This document shows positions 1 through 12,605 of a DNA stretch of 64,000 nt, piece after piece. The notes under the pieces were generated by a model, which saw only the letters and a list, made by a program, of their open reading frames with translations, made no database searches and was not told the origin of the DNA. The DNA lies in the NCBI GenBank assembly GCA_034670405.1, contig JAXDDX010000051.1, positions 525,501-589,500 of the forward strand, given 5' to 3'. The position numbers were made by a program, and so were the translations under genes. This DNA comes from Hoplostethus atlanticus (taxonomy: Eukaryota; Chordata; Actinopteri; Trachichthyiformes; Trachichthyidae). Numbering within the stretch: position 1 is the stretch's first letter; each line of letters starts with the position of its first letter.

Positions 1-363
1 AACGTCTGAAACCATAGACTCAAATGCAACATTTCACCATATACCAGCGACTGAAGTTTTTCTTTGAGATGCTGTGTACATGGTGCAGTACATGGTAATG
101 TTACCTGTAAGTCAAGGCTCTTAGAATACCTGCAAACAGTCTTTGTCTTGTCACTTACTGTTTTCTTCTTTAATTGGAAACCCAAAATGCTGCCACAGAC
201 TTAAAACCTGACAGTGTGTCTTCAATTTGAGTTCGACCTGAGTTCATCTTGTCGCCTATCTACACAGCAGTGAGTTCAGTTGGACTAAAACTTGCTAGCC
301 TTGTGCTCTAGTGAGTTTAAACAATGTGTTAGAGAAAAGATCATTCCGAATGTCATTTTTTTT

Positions 364-470
364 GTAACCATGACCAAAACCATTACCCTAACCTGGTGTC
401 TTAGTTGCTTATACCTAACCTTAAACCTAACATTAACTGTAACTTTTACCTAGGTTGTTTTAGAACATGA
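364..470. repeat. Degenerate CCTAAC/CTTAAA-rich simple repeat
   Basis: Imperfect repeats of CTAACC, CCTAAC and CTTAAAC run through this stretch. They resemble the degenerate telomere-like interstitial repeats that are common in fish introns. No transposon ends are visible. Confidence 0.4.
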
Positions 471-1859
471 CAATGTGGTTGGCCATGCACATATATAGTA
501 TGAATGAAGGGTGCATAACTTTCTCATAAGATATCATGAATATTGTATTGTATGAGTACGCGTTGCAATGGTATTGACTTGTTGCGGCTGCTTCAGACAA
601 CTTTTTTAAAACAGAACTACATGGGTTTTTAAGCTTGCATCATGGTTTCACTGACAGGTCTGCTAATGCAAGTGAAAAATACAGGGTTGGGTGTTGACAT
701 TGTAACCTGAAGACTCCTGTTTGGTTCTAAGGTTTTAGATTTAGCAACAGAGGATGTTTTGTCAAAATTAACTGTTATTAACCTGTTATATGGTTACAGC
801 GTATTACTTTGGAACTGGGCAGTTTTGCTGAAATGGTCAGTTGCCAGCCAGTCCGAATTCAGTAACCACTAAGGCAATAATTTAAACTTTATAAATACAT
901 TTCTAGCAAACAGGAGTTTAAATATCTGACACTCTTTCAGCCAATATTTTCAGAGAGAGGAATAAGAAACACTGAAATGAGGCGAAATTCAAACTACAAA
1001 GGCATTGGGAAACATCTGATGGGAGTCTGGCTGCAGATTCTCAATCTCAGACAAAATGAATAAATTGCTGGTCAGGTTGTATACACATTATCTGCTTCCT
1101 TTGGAAAACCTTTCCCCTCACAGCAATTCAGATTGGCAAGGATGATTCTCACTGCTATTGGAAGACAGTCAGGAGTCTTTTTTAGGAGGGAGAAAGTCCC
1201 ATCTGATCAGGGGCAAAATTGTATGGGACATTTCTGTGGCACAAATTGAATCCATGGCAATCTGTAACCCCCAGGAATGTGACTGAAAGAGAAGACAAAA
1301 ATGCTGTTTTCAACGGAGAACCACACTGACTGAGAGAAGCAGATGAGATGGCTGGTCAAGTTAATTGACCAAGTCTGATATAACATGGAGACACAGAGTG
1401 GTTGAAATGGCCTAGAAAAGACCCCTTATGAATCGAATCAGAACAGGCACTTTCTTGAAATTGACATGTCACATAACAAATATTTTCAAAAACAAAAACA
1501 AAAACCTTTCCCTCTTCTGTGTCTCCCACACAACCCACACACTGGTTATGTGTGCAGATAAACAAAAGTAGTGATTCACAATTATTTTAATGAGATTGTG
1601 TGACATTGCTATTCATTATAATCTATACTACATTCTCCTTTACAAGTGGGACTGCTATGTGTCAAGTTATGTTCTGAGCTTTGTTTGAATTTTTAAAAAG
1701 TAGAATACTAACAATGCTATGTAGAATTTGTGCTGAAATTCATTTTTCTCTTTTTTCTTATCTTGCTGGGTAATGAAGTACACAGAATGTTTCTTTGCTT
1801 TCCATTGGGCTTTGTATGCTGCCAAGGCCCTTAAGGGATAGCAGCACTGAAGGCCATTC

Positions 1860-1861
<2 letters not shown>

Positions 1862-1900
<39 letters not shown>
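1862..1900. repeat. (TG)n microsatellite
   Basis: A pure TG dinucleotide tract of about 19 units. It creates a spurious His-Thr frame on the minus strand. Confidence 0.97.
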
Positions 1901-1901
<1 letters not shown>

Positions 1902-2099
1902 GTAATAGCTGCAATACCACATAATAAATTGGAAATTGTGATGAGCCAAACACTGAAAAGGAAAATTGGAAAATTAACTTGTTCACTAATTATGAAATCC
2001 CACTATTTCCAATTGCCATAATTTTATGACTGGTAACATTGGTTAAAAAAGTTACAAATTTTCACACTTCCGATTTTTCCCTAAAAGGTTTTTTTTGGG

Positions 2100-2252
2100 A
2101 ATGTTTCCTTGTCCTCTGTTGAGGGTCCAAGGCTGGGGGATGTCGTGTACTAACCATTTATTGTTTTCACATGTTGGGCACTGTGAAGCCCTTAGAGACT
2201 GTAACGGTGATTAAGGGCTATACAAATAAATGTGATTTGATTTGATTTGATT
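2100..2252 (+). repeat. 3' tail of a non-LTR/SINE-like element
   Basis: The stretch shows the common fish retroelement 3' signature: GAAGCCCTTAGAGACTGTAA, then GGGCTATACAAATAAAT, then a (TTTGA)n terminal repeat. The body upstream is too decayed for me to name the family. The orientation is + because the tail repeat is at the higher coordinate. Confidence 0.65.
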
Positions 2253-2593
2253 CACACAGTCTTTAATAACCCTTAATTGTTTAATTAACATCTATCACAA
2301 ATTGTAATTTCAACAAATAAATGGCTGAATGAAATGGTTATTTCATTCTTTTACTAGTTAGTCAGTGAACATCTGAGTTTAGAAGAAGCGAATAATATTA
2401 CATTAGTGCCACAAACCATTGAAATAAATATTAATTGGTAGTCAACCACTGTGACAGTCACAACTCACAGTTGTAATAAAAAATATCAGGGGAAAAGGCA
2501 GAACACTTTAATGTATAAAAAGATTTTGTCAAAATGTAATGATTCTTTCATTGTGACATTCATTGATGGAGCTATAATATATTAGACAGGAGT

Positions 2594-2601
2594 GAGAGAG
2601 A

Positions 2602-2661
<60 letters not shown>
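2594..2661. repeat. (AG)n microsatellite
   Basis: A long near-perfect AG tract with one GTGAG interruption. It is homopurine, so triplex (H-DNA) formation is possible. Confidence 0.97.
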
Positions 2662-2665
<4 letters not shown>

Positions 2666-2988
2666 CGATAGCCAGAATGGCCAATCAATCTAAGAAGTGT
2701 AGTAGATTGCAGAGAGACAGTACAGCTGACTGTCGAAACATTCTTGGTTTACCATCTTGCTGGAGGTAACAGTGGCGTCACAGCTATGTTGTAAGCTAAA
2801 TCTGGCATTTGGATGACAAGGCAAAGGAGAACTAAAAATATCTCAGCCATTGATTAAAAGGGCATTAAGTAATCTATGACTTTTATAGACATTTTCGGCG
2901 ACCAAGGAATTGCAACAATAACGATAAGTCTCTGGCACAGCTTACGGTGTTCTGTAATTGACATAAATAACAAGTCACATTTTCACAT

Positions 2989-4120
2989 TAAATAATAATA
3001 ATACAAAATTTGACTTGTATAGCAATTTAAAAACAAACAAATTGTACAATGTGATTTACTGCATGAAAAAGGCAAAATGTCATAGTGCAAATACAATTAC
3101 AAGGTGCATAAACATGGAAATTAGAAAAACACTACACAGGTGCAAGAATGAAAACCATATGCAAGATAAAACAACTAAAATAAAAGTGGCAATTATAAAA
3201 AGGCTTGTTCAAAAAAGTGATTTTTAAGAAGAGATTTTAATGATAAAACTGATTCTGCTAGCCTGATCTCCTCAGGGAGGGTGTTTCAAAGTTCCGGGGC
3301 TCTGACAGCAAAAGCCCAGTTACCTTTTGTCTTTAGCCTGGACCTTGGAACAGTAAAGAGCGTCCTCCTTGTGCATCTGAGACTGCACACTGGCTCATAA
3401 GGGGTTAGGTCTGATATGTAGCTGGGAGCCAGACCATGACCAGACCAGCCTTTAAAAGTAATCAGTACAGTAAATTCTTAAAATCAATTCTAAAACATAC
3501 AGGCAACCAGTGCAGAGAGGCTAAAATTGGTGTAATATTATCTCAACTCTTGGTTAAAAATCTAGCAGCTGCATTTTGCACTAATTGCAGATCATAGAGG
3601 GAATTCTGACTGAATTCCGGAGTAGAGGGAATTACAGTAATCCAGACGAGATGAAGACATGGATAATCTTCTCAAGGTCAGCAAAAGATAAAAAAATACC
3701 TAATACCTAAGAAGCAGGAATCACCCTCTTAATTTGGTTCTCAAAGCAGAGGTCGAAATCAAATATTACACCCAAATTTCTAGCAGCAGGGTGATAGACC
3801 ACTGAGACAATCCTGAAGCAGCTTGATGGAACCAGGAACCAGTCTGCTCAAACAGAACAATCATTTATCATTTAACTGGAGAGGCAAGAGTTAAGGCATC
3901 ACGGAATCACAAGGTTTTTTTGGAACATATATTTGGGTATCATCTGCATAGCAGTGGAAAGAAATACTGTGTTCGTGAATAATATGACCAAGGGGAAGCA
4001 TATACAGTGAAAACAGCAAGGGGCCAAGAACTGACCCCTGGGGGACACCACAAGAAAGATGAGCTGAGGAAGATTAGATATTCCCTACCCTACCACACAA
4101 TAAAGACGAGTAAGCTAGCT
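2989..4120 (-). mobile_element. L2-type LINE relic, 3' half, with RT motifs (minus strand)
   Basis: Read on the minus strand this is the C-terminal part of a reverse transcriptase followed by the element's 3' tail. The motif [10 protein letters not shown] is at 4021-4050, [11 protein letters not shown] follows, and the catalytic YADD box is at 3939-3950. Further downstream are decayed counterparts of LHWLPVCFRIDFK and of the FKSHLKTHLF-type end. The element finishes in GCTATACAAGTC and an ATT trinucleotide tail at 2989-3024. Stops and frameshifts break the frame, so it is inactive. The endonuclease half is missing, a typical 5' truncation. Confidence 0.85.
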
Positions 4121-7100
4121 AATTAGAGCAGAGATCCAACAGAAACATCTAGTGAAGAGGTAATATATCACAATGCAAAATATTGCAGTAATAATACTGC
4201 TTGGACATTCACTTTTCTGTCTCGAGAATGGAATGTCTTGTGCTCGCACGTAGCATCGTCTTCCATTGGTAAGCATCTGAAAATTCAAGGGGGCTGGTTG
4301 TTCCAAAACAGAGTAGGGGTTGTAAAGTGAGTTTTGAAAGCCAGAAGTAACATTTCAGATTTGGATAAGGGACGTTCCAAAAGTTTGGAGAAGCAGAGTA
4401 CATAACCATAACATAGCAGTGATCCAATACAGAAATGGATCAGTTCCCTGAAACTTGAAAAGTAATGCTCCATCAGCTGTCCTGTTGCTCAGCGCTGTAA
4501 AAATGAGCTCATGTACAATCTTGCTGACTTTTGGCACTGGCTTAGTGTAAATAGTCTTAATCTTCCTGGAATTGGCAATGTTTTTGAAAATGTGTCCATT
4601 TGTTTTGTGAATCAAGAATAGTGGCCTAGAAAATCACTTCCTGCCCCATCTGTGTCTAGAGGCATCCTTGAAAAGACATGTTGGGGACAGATGAAGACAT
4701 CTGGAGATACAGTACCTTCCACATCTGCCCATGTCTAAACACATTTACCTCAACCCTGTCATCACCGGGCGAATTACCATGTATCCCTCAGATGATGCTT
4801 TGATCGTCCCCACTCCCAATGTCACAGCTTTTGAAGCCAGCATCCAGCCATCAGACCCCATTAAAAGCCAGCAAAGTAAGGCTGCTGACACTGCACATAC
4901 AGTAGCAGCATTGCATTCATATTTGCAAACTATCCATCTGCTGTTAACATTTCAGAAAACCTGCATTGAGGATGTACTATAGATATCAGTTTTTGGCAAG
5001 TTATTTATAGAAAATTTTAAACATTTTGAGTTAATTTGAATAATTCAGTCTTTAATTTGTGTCTTGTTTTTAGCTTAATATTGTATGATACAGCATTGAG
5101 GTTCAGGGATGCGTCATAGTTTTGTTGTTTCCCATAGCGGGGCCAGTTGGACCCATTGGCTAATCACAACCATCCGTTCTCACTGACATTCATCCCCCAT
5201 CTATCAGATGTGATATCCTCAGCCAAATGTTGCATATTGAATGGCCCTAGAATAAAGATTGCATTAACGGTTGTTTTTGGTGTGTAATTTATATGTAAAG
5301 TAGAGGAGTGAGGGAGTGCAGGTGGCGGAATGATAGATTGGATAATGTCTGACTACATCAGGCGTTAGCTCATTAGTATTTGGGGTCTTTCTGTTGCACG
5401 CCAGGAATCCAGGGGTCTAATTAATTCATCCACACAGCAGTGAGTCAGTCCAGGGGACAGCCAGGACCCTATGAACGGGGACTATATCACACCATGAATC
5501 CTTTCCAGAGCTGAGATGGAGTAAAAAGAAATCACCCCAGACTAGATAAAAACGTGTAGTGGTCATGCCCAATTGAGCTCTGTCTATGTGTGTTATGCCT
5601 TTCATACTTCTTTCCGGTGTTAAGTTAACGCTCAGAGAGGCAGGAATAGGCTTATACTTCTCACCAGACCTCCAAAAAGCTTGAGTTCCCCTGTGCGAGA
5701 CAAGGTGATACTCCATTTGATTGTCTTTGCGAGAGCTGTGGTAGGCACTTCACATCTTTCATTTGCTACTTGCCCAAGTTGAGTTGCATTTCAGTGGGGT
5801 GTTGAGGAGTGTGATATGGAGTGCATTTGGTGAATTTGGAGCCCTGCTTCCACTGTCCTGACGATCTAAAGTAGTTGCTTTGGCATTGGAGTAATAACAA
5901 CCATACATTAATCACAGTTTCTTTTCCCCCTAGAACCAGGTGGGTCTTTTGATGTTCAAATTGTGTTTTGAGTAGGAGCTGAACTGAAGAGGCAATATGT
6001 GTAGGCCTACTGTATTTGACCAAACAGTAATCAGTGTTTGTGAGGCACTGTGTCAGTGTAAAAAATGTTTAAAAAAAGTCAACCCTTACCTCAGGACTAA
6101 GATTGAATCATGTTGTGTCTGTATTATGCTTACTGTGACATATCTCATTTTCTATCAGTTGACAGAAAATGGTATGAACATTCTGATCTGTGAGTGGCAT
6201 TCTAAATCAAAGTTCAAGTATTGCATCATTACCCTTCTCAATATGTGTCTAGTCCTCTCCATACAGTAATGTGAACAAAGGTACAGAAGCTTGCTGATGT
6301 CACAGAGAAACCTAATCACTGCAATTGTGGGGTTTTTTCAAATCATTTGAAGGTTTCTGCGATCATTTATGTTAAGTATAGGTGAAGTTTACCTTAACCC
6401 TGCTAAATATGTATTCATTCATATATATTCCAAAACACTGGGCTGTCAATGAGAAGATGAGAACTCTTCATTTCTGAAATCCACATCTTTTGGAGGTACA
6501 TGTTTTTTGCCTGACAACAGTGATATGCATATTGAACTCCAGTGGAGCTGCCCTTTGAATTTCCTTCCCTCCATTTGGTAACCTTCCAGCCAGAGGACTT
6601 CCATGCTGAGTTGTTCCATCCAAATCAAAGTGGTATCTTTACATATCTGGCAAACTGCCAGGGTGTATGTTGCCAGTTCTGCCAGGTGCCCATGGCCCTG
6701 GTGTAGGGCCCTAAGTCAGGTAGCTCTCCCAAGGCCAGATGGCCCTTCCATGGGGCTATGTCACTCAGCCCTCCCTCTGAGCCCTTCTGGTGACCACTGG
6801 ACATCAAAATGAAGAATGGCAAAAATGTGTATTAGTAAAAACAGTATTCCTATCCAATCTTTAAGCTAATATATCTCTACCAATTGCTATACTGTATGTC
6901 CCTTTACCTTGTTATCAGAAATATTGTCCATTGGAAATAGTTGGGTCAAAATCAATATACCGTATATTATTGTCTGGCCAGGTTAGAAATGACAGCAGCT
7001 TGTGACACAGTAAAGCCAACCAGGATAGATTTAAATTCAGTGTGATTTGTCATTAACAGCAAAGTGCATCAAACAAGTCTACTAAGCCACTGGCCATGTA

Positions 7101-8810
7101 GGCTTTTTCAACACTTCTCCAGTGCTTGATTGCTCTAAATCAAGAAAGGAACAATCAATTGTGAAAGGCCAGACTGCATTGCAGTGGCATGCTGTGGAAA
7201 GTTGCGGCTCAAAGTGATCTGGCCACTCTTTCCACACAATCCACACTCCCTCCAGGCTCATACAAGGTCAAGGTGACTGGCAGAACCAAGCATATCTATT
7301 CACTTCATATCTGTAAAAACCTCAGTCGGTAGCTCATATGAAACAACCCTTGGGCTGCATAGAGCAGAGCTGTAACCACAATGTTATCTGCCTGTGGATG
7401 AAGATTGGATGTCCAGATAACAAGTTAAATTGCTGTTAATTCAAATACCTATGATTTCTCAAGATGATAAACACAGTGCTCAAACAACTGAGCCCCAATC
7501 TCTAACCATGTTTCTCAGAATGCATTGGCAGTGCTAATCAAAATGTGGTCCACTTTACATAACTTGACTTGACATAACTGTATCGTTTTCAATGAGGTGA
7601 AGATATAAGATTAAGTTTAAGATTTGATTGCTGCTTTCGTGAGTAGGAAGCCTAGTTCTTCTCATTATCCATTTTGTCTTAAGATTTTGTTAACTTTTGC
7701 TTTTTGGTCTCCGCAGATTAGAAGTTTCTCACCAGAGAATGGCAGCAACAATACAACATTCTTCTGGTGGAATAAAAGTAAAACGGAGCGACCCTTAAAA
7801 GAAAGTCACTACCCACAACATGGCACCTATCAGATTTCTCAGCGGCAGAGCAGAGGCAGCAGCAGTATTTGCTTTGTGTGGGGGTACTTCTATACATATC
7901 TCTCTCTTTCTCTCTCCCTCCACTGTTCCTTTTTCCATCTCACTCTCTGCTGTCACATTTTGACTGAATCAGGTTAGAAATGGGAGGCACAGAAACAGAA
8001 GCATTGCTGATGAAAATGACAATGCATCTATCCTCCTCTTATATTGAGATGCACAAACTAGCTACCTTCCCCAGGAAAACATCAACTTATGTAACCTGTA
8101 AAAAAGTGCAAACTGACAAAAGTGTTCTGGAGTAATCCTACACAGAAAAAACTTGTGTGCTGTGACTGCTAGATTATTCATACAGACTTTAACTAGAAGA
8201 GCTTCTGAATGACTAACACTTAGGATATTGTTATATTAAGGTATTCTAATTTATAGTCAGAACAGGAACAAGTAATGAAGACAATTGCAGAAAGCAGTGA
8301 GACTACAGTATGCTCTTTTCGTTTTGATGTTTGACATTTACTGATATGTTATTCAAATACCGTGTGACACAATGAGCACAGATAGTCTTGACATTAAGTA
8401 GCTCTATCTGTCTGCCTGTTGTCTACATTGCTGGTACCATTAGTCTCAACCAAGACATATTCCTGTATGTCTATTTTTGACTGCATGCTCACCTTAGTGT
8501 TTTAAATTTGGCTCAGACTTTAACACTTCCCAGAATAACATAATTACATGCAGTGTATCGATGATGTCGTGCACAACCATACGATGGGTGTTAGGGTTAA
8601 ATATTTGAAGGAAAATTAACTGGAATCCAGCCTTTTAATGAATTTAACATTCATTCAAATCTTTGCACAGAAATAATTAAATGAAAAACACTGAAAAAAT
8701 AAGAAAAGTTTCCGATTGTACCTATTGTATATTTACATTCATATTTACTTCTTAATGCTAGTGATTTCATAGTGCTTCTTGAAGATATTTCCACTGACTG
8801 TCTGATGGAG
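4121..8810. other. Intronic stretch with no recognised element
   Basis: AT-rich sequence without transposon ends, splice-supported frames or long tandem repeats apart from a short CT-rich run near 7.90 kb. The open frames here are short and overlap one another on both strands, as chance frames do. Confidence 0.6.
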
Positions 8811-8880
8811 CGGTGGCATTCAGTGGTAGAATGATGTCTTCCCTCCGCAAGCCTTGAAGAAAGGCTCGTTTGAAGCCGCC
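8811..8880 (+). repeat. Degraded tRNA-Gly-like sequence (possible SINE head)
   Basis: ATTCAGTGGTAGAAT closely matches the A-box/D-arm of tRNA-Gly. About 40 bases later GGCTCGTTTGAAGCC forms a T-arm-like hairpin (4-bp stem, 7-base loop) overlapping a B-box-like GTTTGA. The outer GCGG and CCGC can pair as part of an acceptor stem. The anticodon arm is not convincing, so this is more likely a SINE head or tRNA pseudogene than a working tRNA. Confidence 0.4.
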
Positions 8881-11800
8881 TATTTTTATCTTGGTGGAAA
8901 TTTCTTCTGTTTATATGTGCTTCGCATGCAGGTACTTCCGTTTCTCCACCTGGGACTCTAAAATATTGCTGGTATGAGCACTTTTACTTTTTTATGGCGG
9001 GAAATTTGCAGCACGGCAGCTTTTTTTAAAAGCGTCGGGTTCAGCACCGCCGAGGTACATGGAAACGAGCTCTCTGTGTTTCTACAGGTTGCTGCCTTTT
9101 TCTGAACGGTGTCCTTAAATTTGAGTGCTGGGGTTCCATAAGCTCGTCGCTCTGACAAGGGGCCTGTGTAGAAAAACGCATGCTATCGTGCCTAATGAGA
9201 TTTCCTGGTGCTTTTCCTCTCGCCTGGGGGCTTCGAGAGCCTGCTTAGTTCAAATGGCGGCCTTATTACTGTATTCCCCAATCGAAGGACTGCTTCAGAT
9301 TCACACCTCAAGCAAATTCCATCATGTTTGATCCCTCAACCCTGCACCGATCAGTTGATCTGAGTTTAAAAAATATAAAAATCAGAGGTTCTGCACTCCC
9401 AGATGAAAGGGGGTGGCATGCTGTGTTTACCGCTGGCACCACTTTCCGGATTTTTAATTACTGTATAAAGGATTAGATTCGAAAGACATAAGCATTGTGT
9501 CATTAGATGGTGTGTGGCATTTTCTTTCTTGATGTTACTTGTCATCAAGTACTCGGATCGAATAGATGGGATGGATTTTATTTGGTATACCTTTCAATGA
9601 CAGATGAAGTATTGGTATATTGATGAGAAGCCAAAAGGTATGTATTCAAAACTTCCAATTGTATATGTTTCCATTCGTGTCCAAATGATTTCTCTGTTTT
9701 TTTCATATTTCCTATGATATTATTTTGGCTTTCGGCCATTTCATGGACCACATAGACAGAACACAGACTAATTCTTTCTCCTCTTTTCTATTCATTGACA
9801 TGTAATATATATATATATATATATTTAAAACGTTTTACTCTGTTTATGCCCCAGAGCCATACATATAAGACATTACCCAATCAGAAAACTTTGTGCTCCT
9901 ACATGAGTTGTTATAATAATAACACCGTAGATACCACAGATATCTCTAGGATTCAAGAGGGTGTTGAAGTTGGCTAATGTAATTCACTAATGAATAGAGT
10001 TGGGACAGTTTTTTCATTACCATCAATCATGTAATTGTTAATTTCAGTGATTAATGTTGGCTTCAGTCTCCTTTGCTATTTCTGCCTGTCTTTACACACA
10101 TATTTAGCTCATAGGCATGGTTTCAAGCAAAGCAATGTCATATCAAGGAGAAATTAATGTATTTTGAAGAAATTACTATTGCAGAAATGAATATGAATGG
10201 ATAATTAGTACAAGGGTTCTAAACAGTTTTCATTAATATAAAGTGATTTAAGTAATTTAATGATGAATGGAAATGCATTATTGCATATTTTTGTTACCAA
10301 ATATTTTGTTGGCAACAATGAGCGATTGTAAATGGCAGTTATGTTGCAAACTGGGCATTTCATCAAACAAGACAAAACATGTTTGGTTTGCTCACATATT
10401 TATTTAAAATTCACCACATAAAATTTGTTCAACTATCAATATAATATTTGTGACCATTCTATTGCATCATTTTGTTTTGTCCTTGGATATGCAGTACACC
10501 ACACAATGAACTATATTGCCTTCAAGTTCAAGGAGACCTGAGATTACTTTGTCCTTTGTGAAGCGTTGCTCCATACCCACCTATTGTAAGAAAAAATAGG
10601 TATCAAGTGAAGCAGTTTCTTTTCAAAACCTCTTTCATATCACTCCTTATTACTTGCTCATCAGGTGCACAAGGACACTTTGATATTAGTACAATAGACA
10701 GCATGGCCTTGGCATATTTAAGTGACAACATGTGCGAAAGAAGTGGAAGTCAACTGATGTGGAATGATTCGATTGCTGAATGATGCATAAAGGCCCTCTA
10801 CACAAACCTTCCATCACCTCGTCTATCTGAAATGATGCTCTAGCAAACACAGAGTCACAACAACAACAATGACTTTTTGTTTTTACCAGATAGAATGAGA
10901 CATTGACGTTTTATAAAAGAACTGTTCTGATCCAGCATTAAACCTCTCTGTAGATTCACAATTTCTATGAATAGAAACAGAAAAGCGCTATTAGCAACAC
11001 CCTGTTTTGATTCCACATACAATTAGGCATTGCTGTGTGTGACAAATCCAGGAATTGGGGAAATGGAGAATCCACCAGCCACAAAATGGACATACGTCTG
11101 TTGTCTCTTCCCCCATATCGACATGCCACTTTTTAGTCACCCGTTCTTCCAAGTAGTGATCATAGTCCAGCTCATTCCTGTCATTTGGATAGTATTTTTA
11201 AACTGATTCCTGTAGTGTGCTGCACTGTGGATAGCTGTGTGATGGTTTTCCGTGATCTTTCGCCCCTGAGGCCCATAAGTCTCTTTTTAATGTCAGTGGC
11301 ATCTTTTATTTTGACTCCAGCTTGTCAGCCCCAGAAGAGAGGACAGGTTGTGTGTATCCATCAGTCATTGTGTGTAGTCATCACATCAAGCCAGGTAGGA
11401 GTTTCAGCACTCTGATGTGTGCCATATTGTGATTTGTAATTATTTTTTCACACCTCCTAGTTGCATCTAGGAAGATTCATGTTTAGACTGGAGTTATACT
11501 TGTATGGAAACTTTTTATCACTGTCATTTGCAGTATGATGGGCATCTTCATTAGCATTAATTAGAAAACTTGAATTAAATCATTATACACTTACAAAGTC
11601 ACAATCTAATGTACTATGCACCCAGGGGGCTTCTGGGTGTAAAATATTAACCAAATCATTGTTTTATTAAAGGTCTTGATAAAATGAAAGTAGTTTCAGT
11701 TATTCACTGCCTTCTAGCTCTTGAGGACAACAGTGTAATATAGCAGAATATGAGCCCTAGGTGAGATAAGCCAAGGCACTCTAATTTGTGGTAAAATAGA

Positions 11801-12366
11801 CGAGAGAGCCTCACAGTATCTTTAGTCTCTCTTTTCACACTGTTCACACCTCATTGTCAGTGACATAAAAATGACTCATATATATATACATTTCTTCGCG
11901 GGGAGTGGTGAGGGCTTGCTGGACTACCCAGAAAGTGCATCAGTAGTCCCTTTATCTCAAGTGCACGCTTTCAACAACAAGACACATCAGCAATTCTTAA
12001 ATTAAAGTGGTGAGACTATAGTACAAGAAAGCCCATTTAATCCATAGGTTCAGGCAGAAAGCCATTTTCCTTTAGTTATAGTGAAAATTAGAAGCAAATG
12101 ACTTCATCTATCCTTGGCTGGTGTAAAGATCAAAAGCACTGCTGTTTTCTTTAGAGAAAAATATAACAGCAGAAAATAGTTTTCTGCTCTTTGATGATAA
12201 TTATGATTGGAAATACAGTATTAGAATAGCTACATGTGCAGCAAGTAACAAAAGCATGTGGACTGGTAAACAAATAATAAAAGACAAGCTTGTACAAGAA
12301 ACAAATAGCTAAAAACCTTCCCAAACAACATTCCAAATGTTATTTGTGGGTAGCAGTAGTCTAGAG
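8881..12366. other. Intronic stretch, only an AT microsatellite recognised
   Basis: The only recognisable feature is the (AT)n tract at 9804-9824. The rest is AT-rich intronic sequence with short chance frames. Confidence 0.6.
9804..9824. repeat. (AT)n microsatellite
   Basis: A pure AT tract of about ten units. Confidence 0.95.
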
Positions 12367-12440
12367 CAGGGGCCCCCAACCTTTTTTGCACAGAGACCGG
12401 CAATTCATATTGATATTTCCTTCGCGGTCCAGCTGTTGGG
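12367..12440 (+). mobile_element. hAT-like transposon terminus
   Basis: CAGGGGCCCCCAACCTTTTT followed by GCACAGAGACCGGC resembles the terminal inverted repeat of a widespread hAT-type family (CAGGGGTCCCCAACC ends). No matching inverted end is found nearby, so this is a solo end or a strongly deleted copy. Confidence 0.5.
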
Positions 12441-12454
12441 CGGGTTGGTGGAAG

Positions 12455-12605
12455 TGAAGGAGTAGCACACTTCCTGCCCATCAACTACCAATGCAGAGCC
12501 CTTGGGCAAGGCACTTAGTCCTCAACTGCTCTACTGGAACTACTCAGTGGCCACCAGTAGAAGACAGTGGCTGCATGGGCAGCACCCACATTTGAATGTG
12601 CGTAA
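12455..12605 (+). repeat. Decayed fish interspersed repeat
   Basis: The stretch containing CCCTTGGGCAAGGCACTTAG, CTCAACTGCTC and a later GTGGCTGCATGGGCAGCACC matches the general pattern of a fish interspersed repeat. It directly follows the hAT-like end and may belong to the same composite. The 124-residue frame crossing it (12502-12876) is not recognisable as a protein. Confidence 0.4.

Noticed and set aside
364-470. Interstitial telomere repeat
   Set aside because: The CCTAAC units are too degenerate and are not a (TTAGGG)n array. Recorded only as a simple repeat.
7624-7977. 117-residue + frame
   Set aside because: It contains a CT-rich Ser/Leu run, has no family similarity and no exon-like borders.
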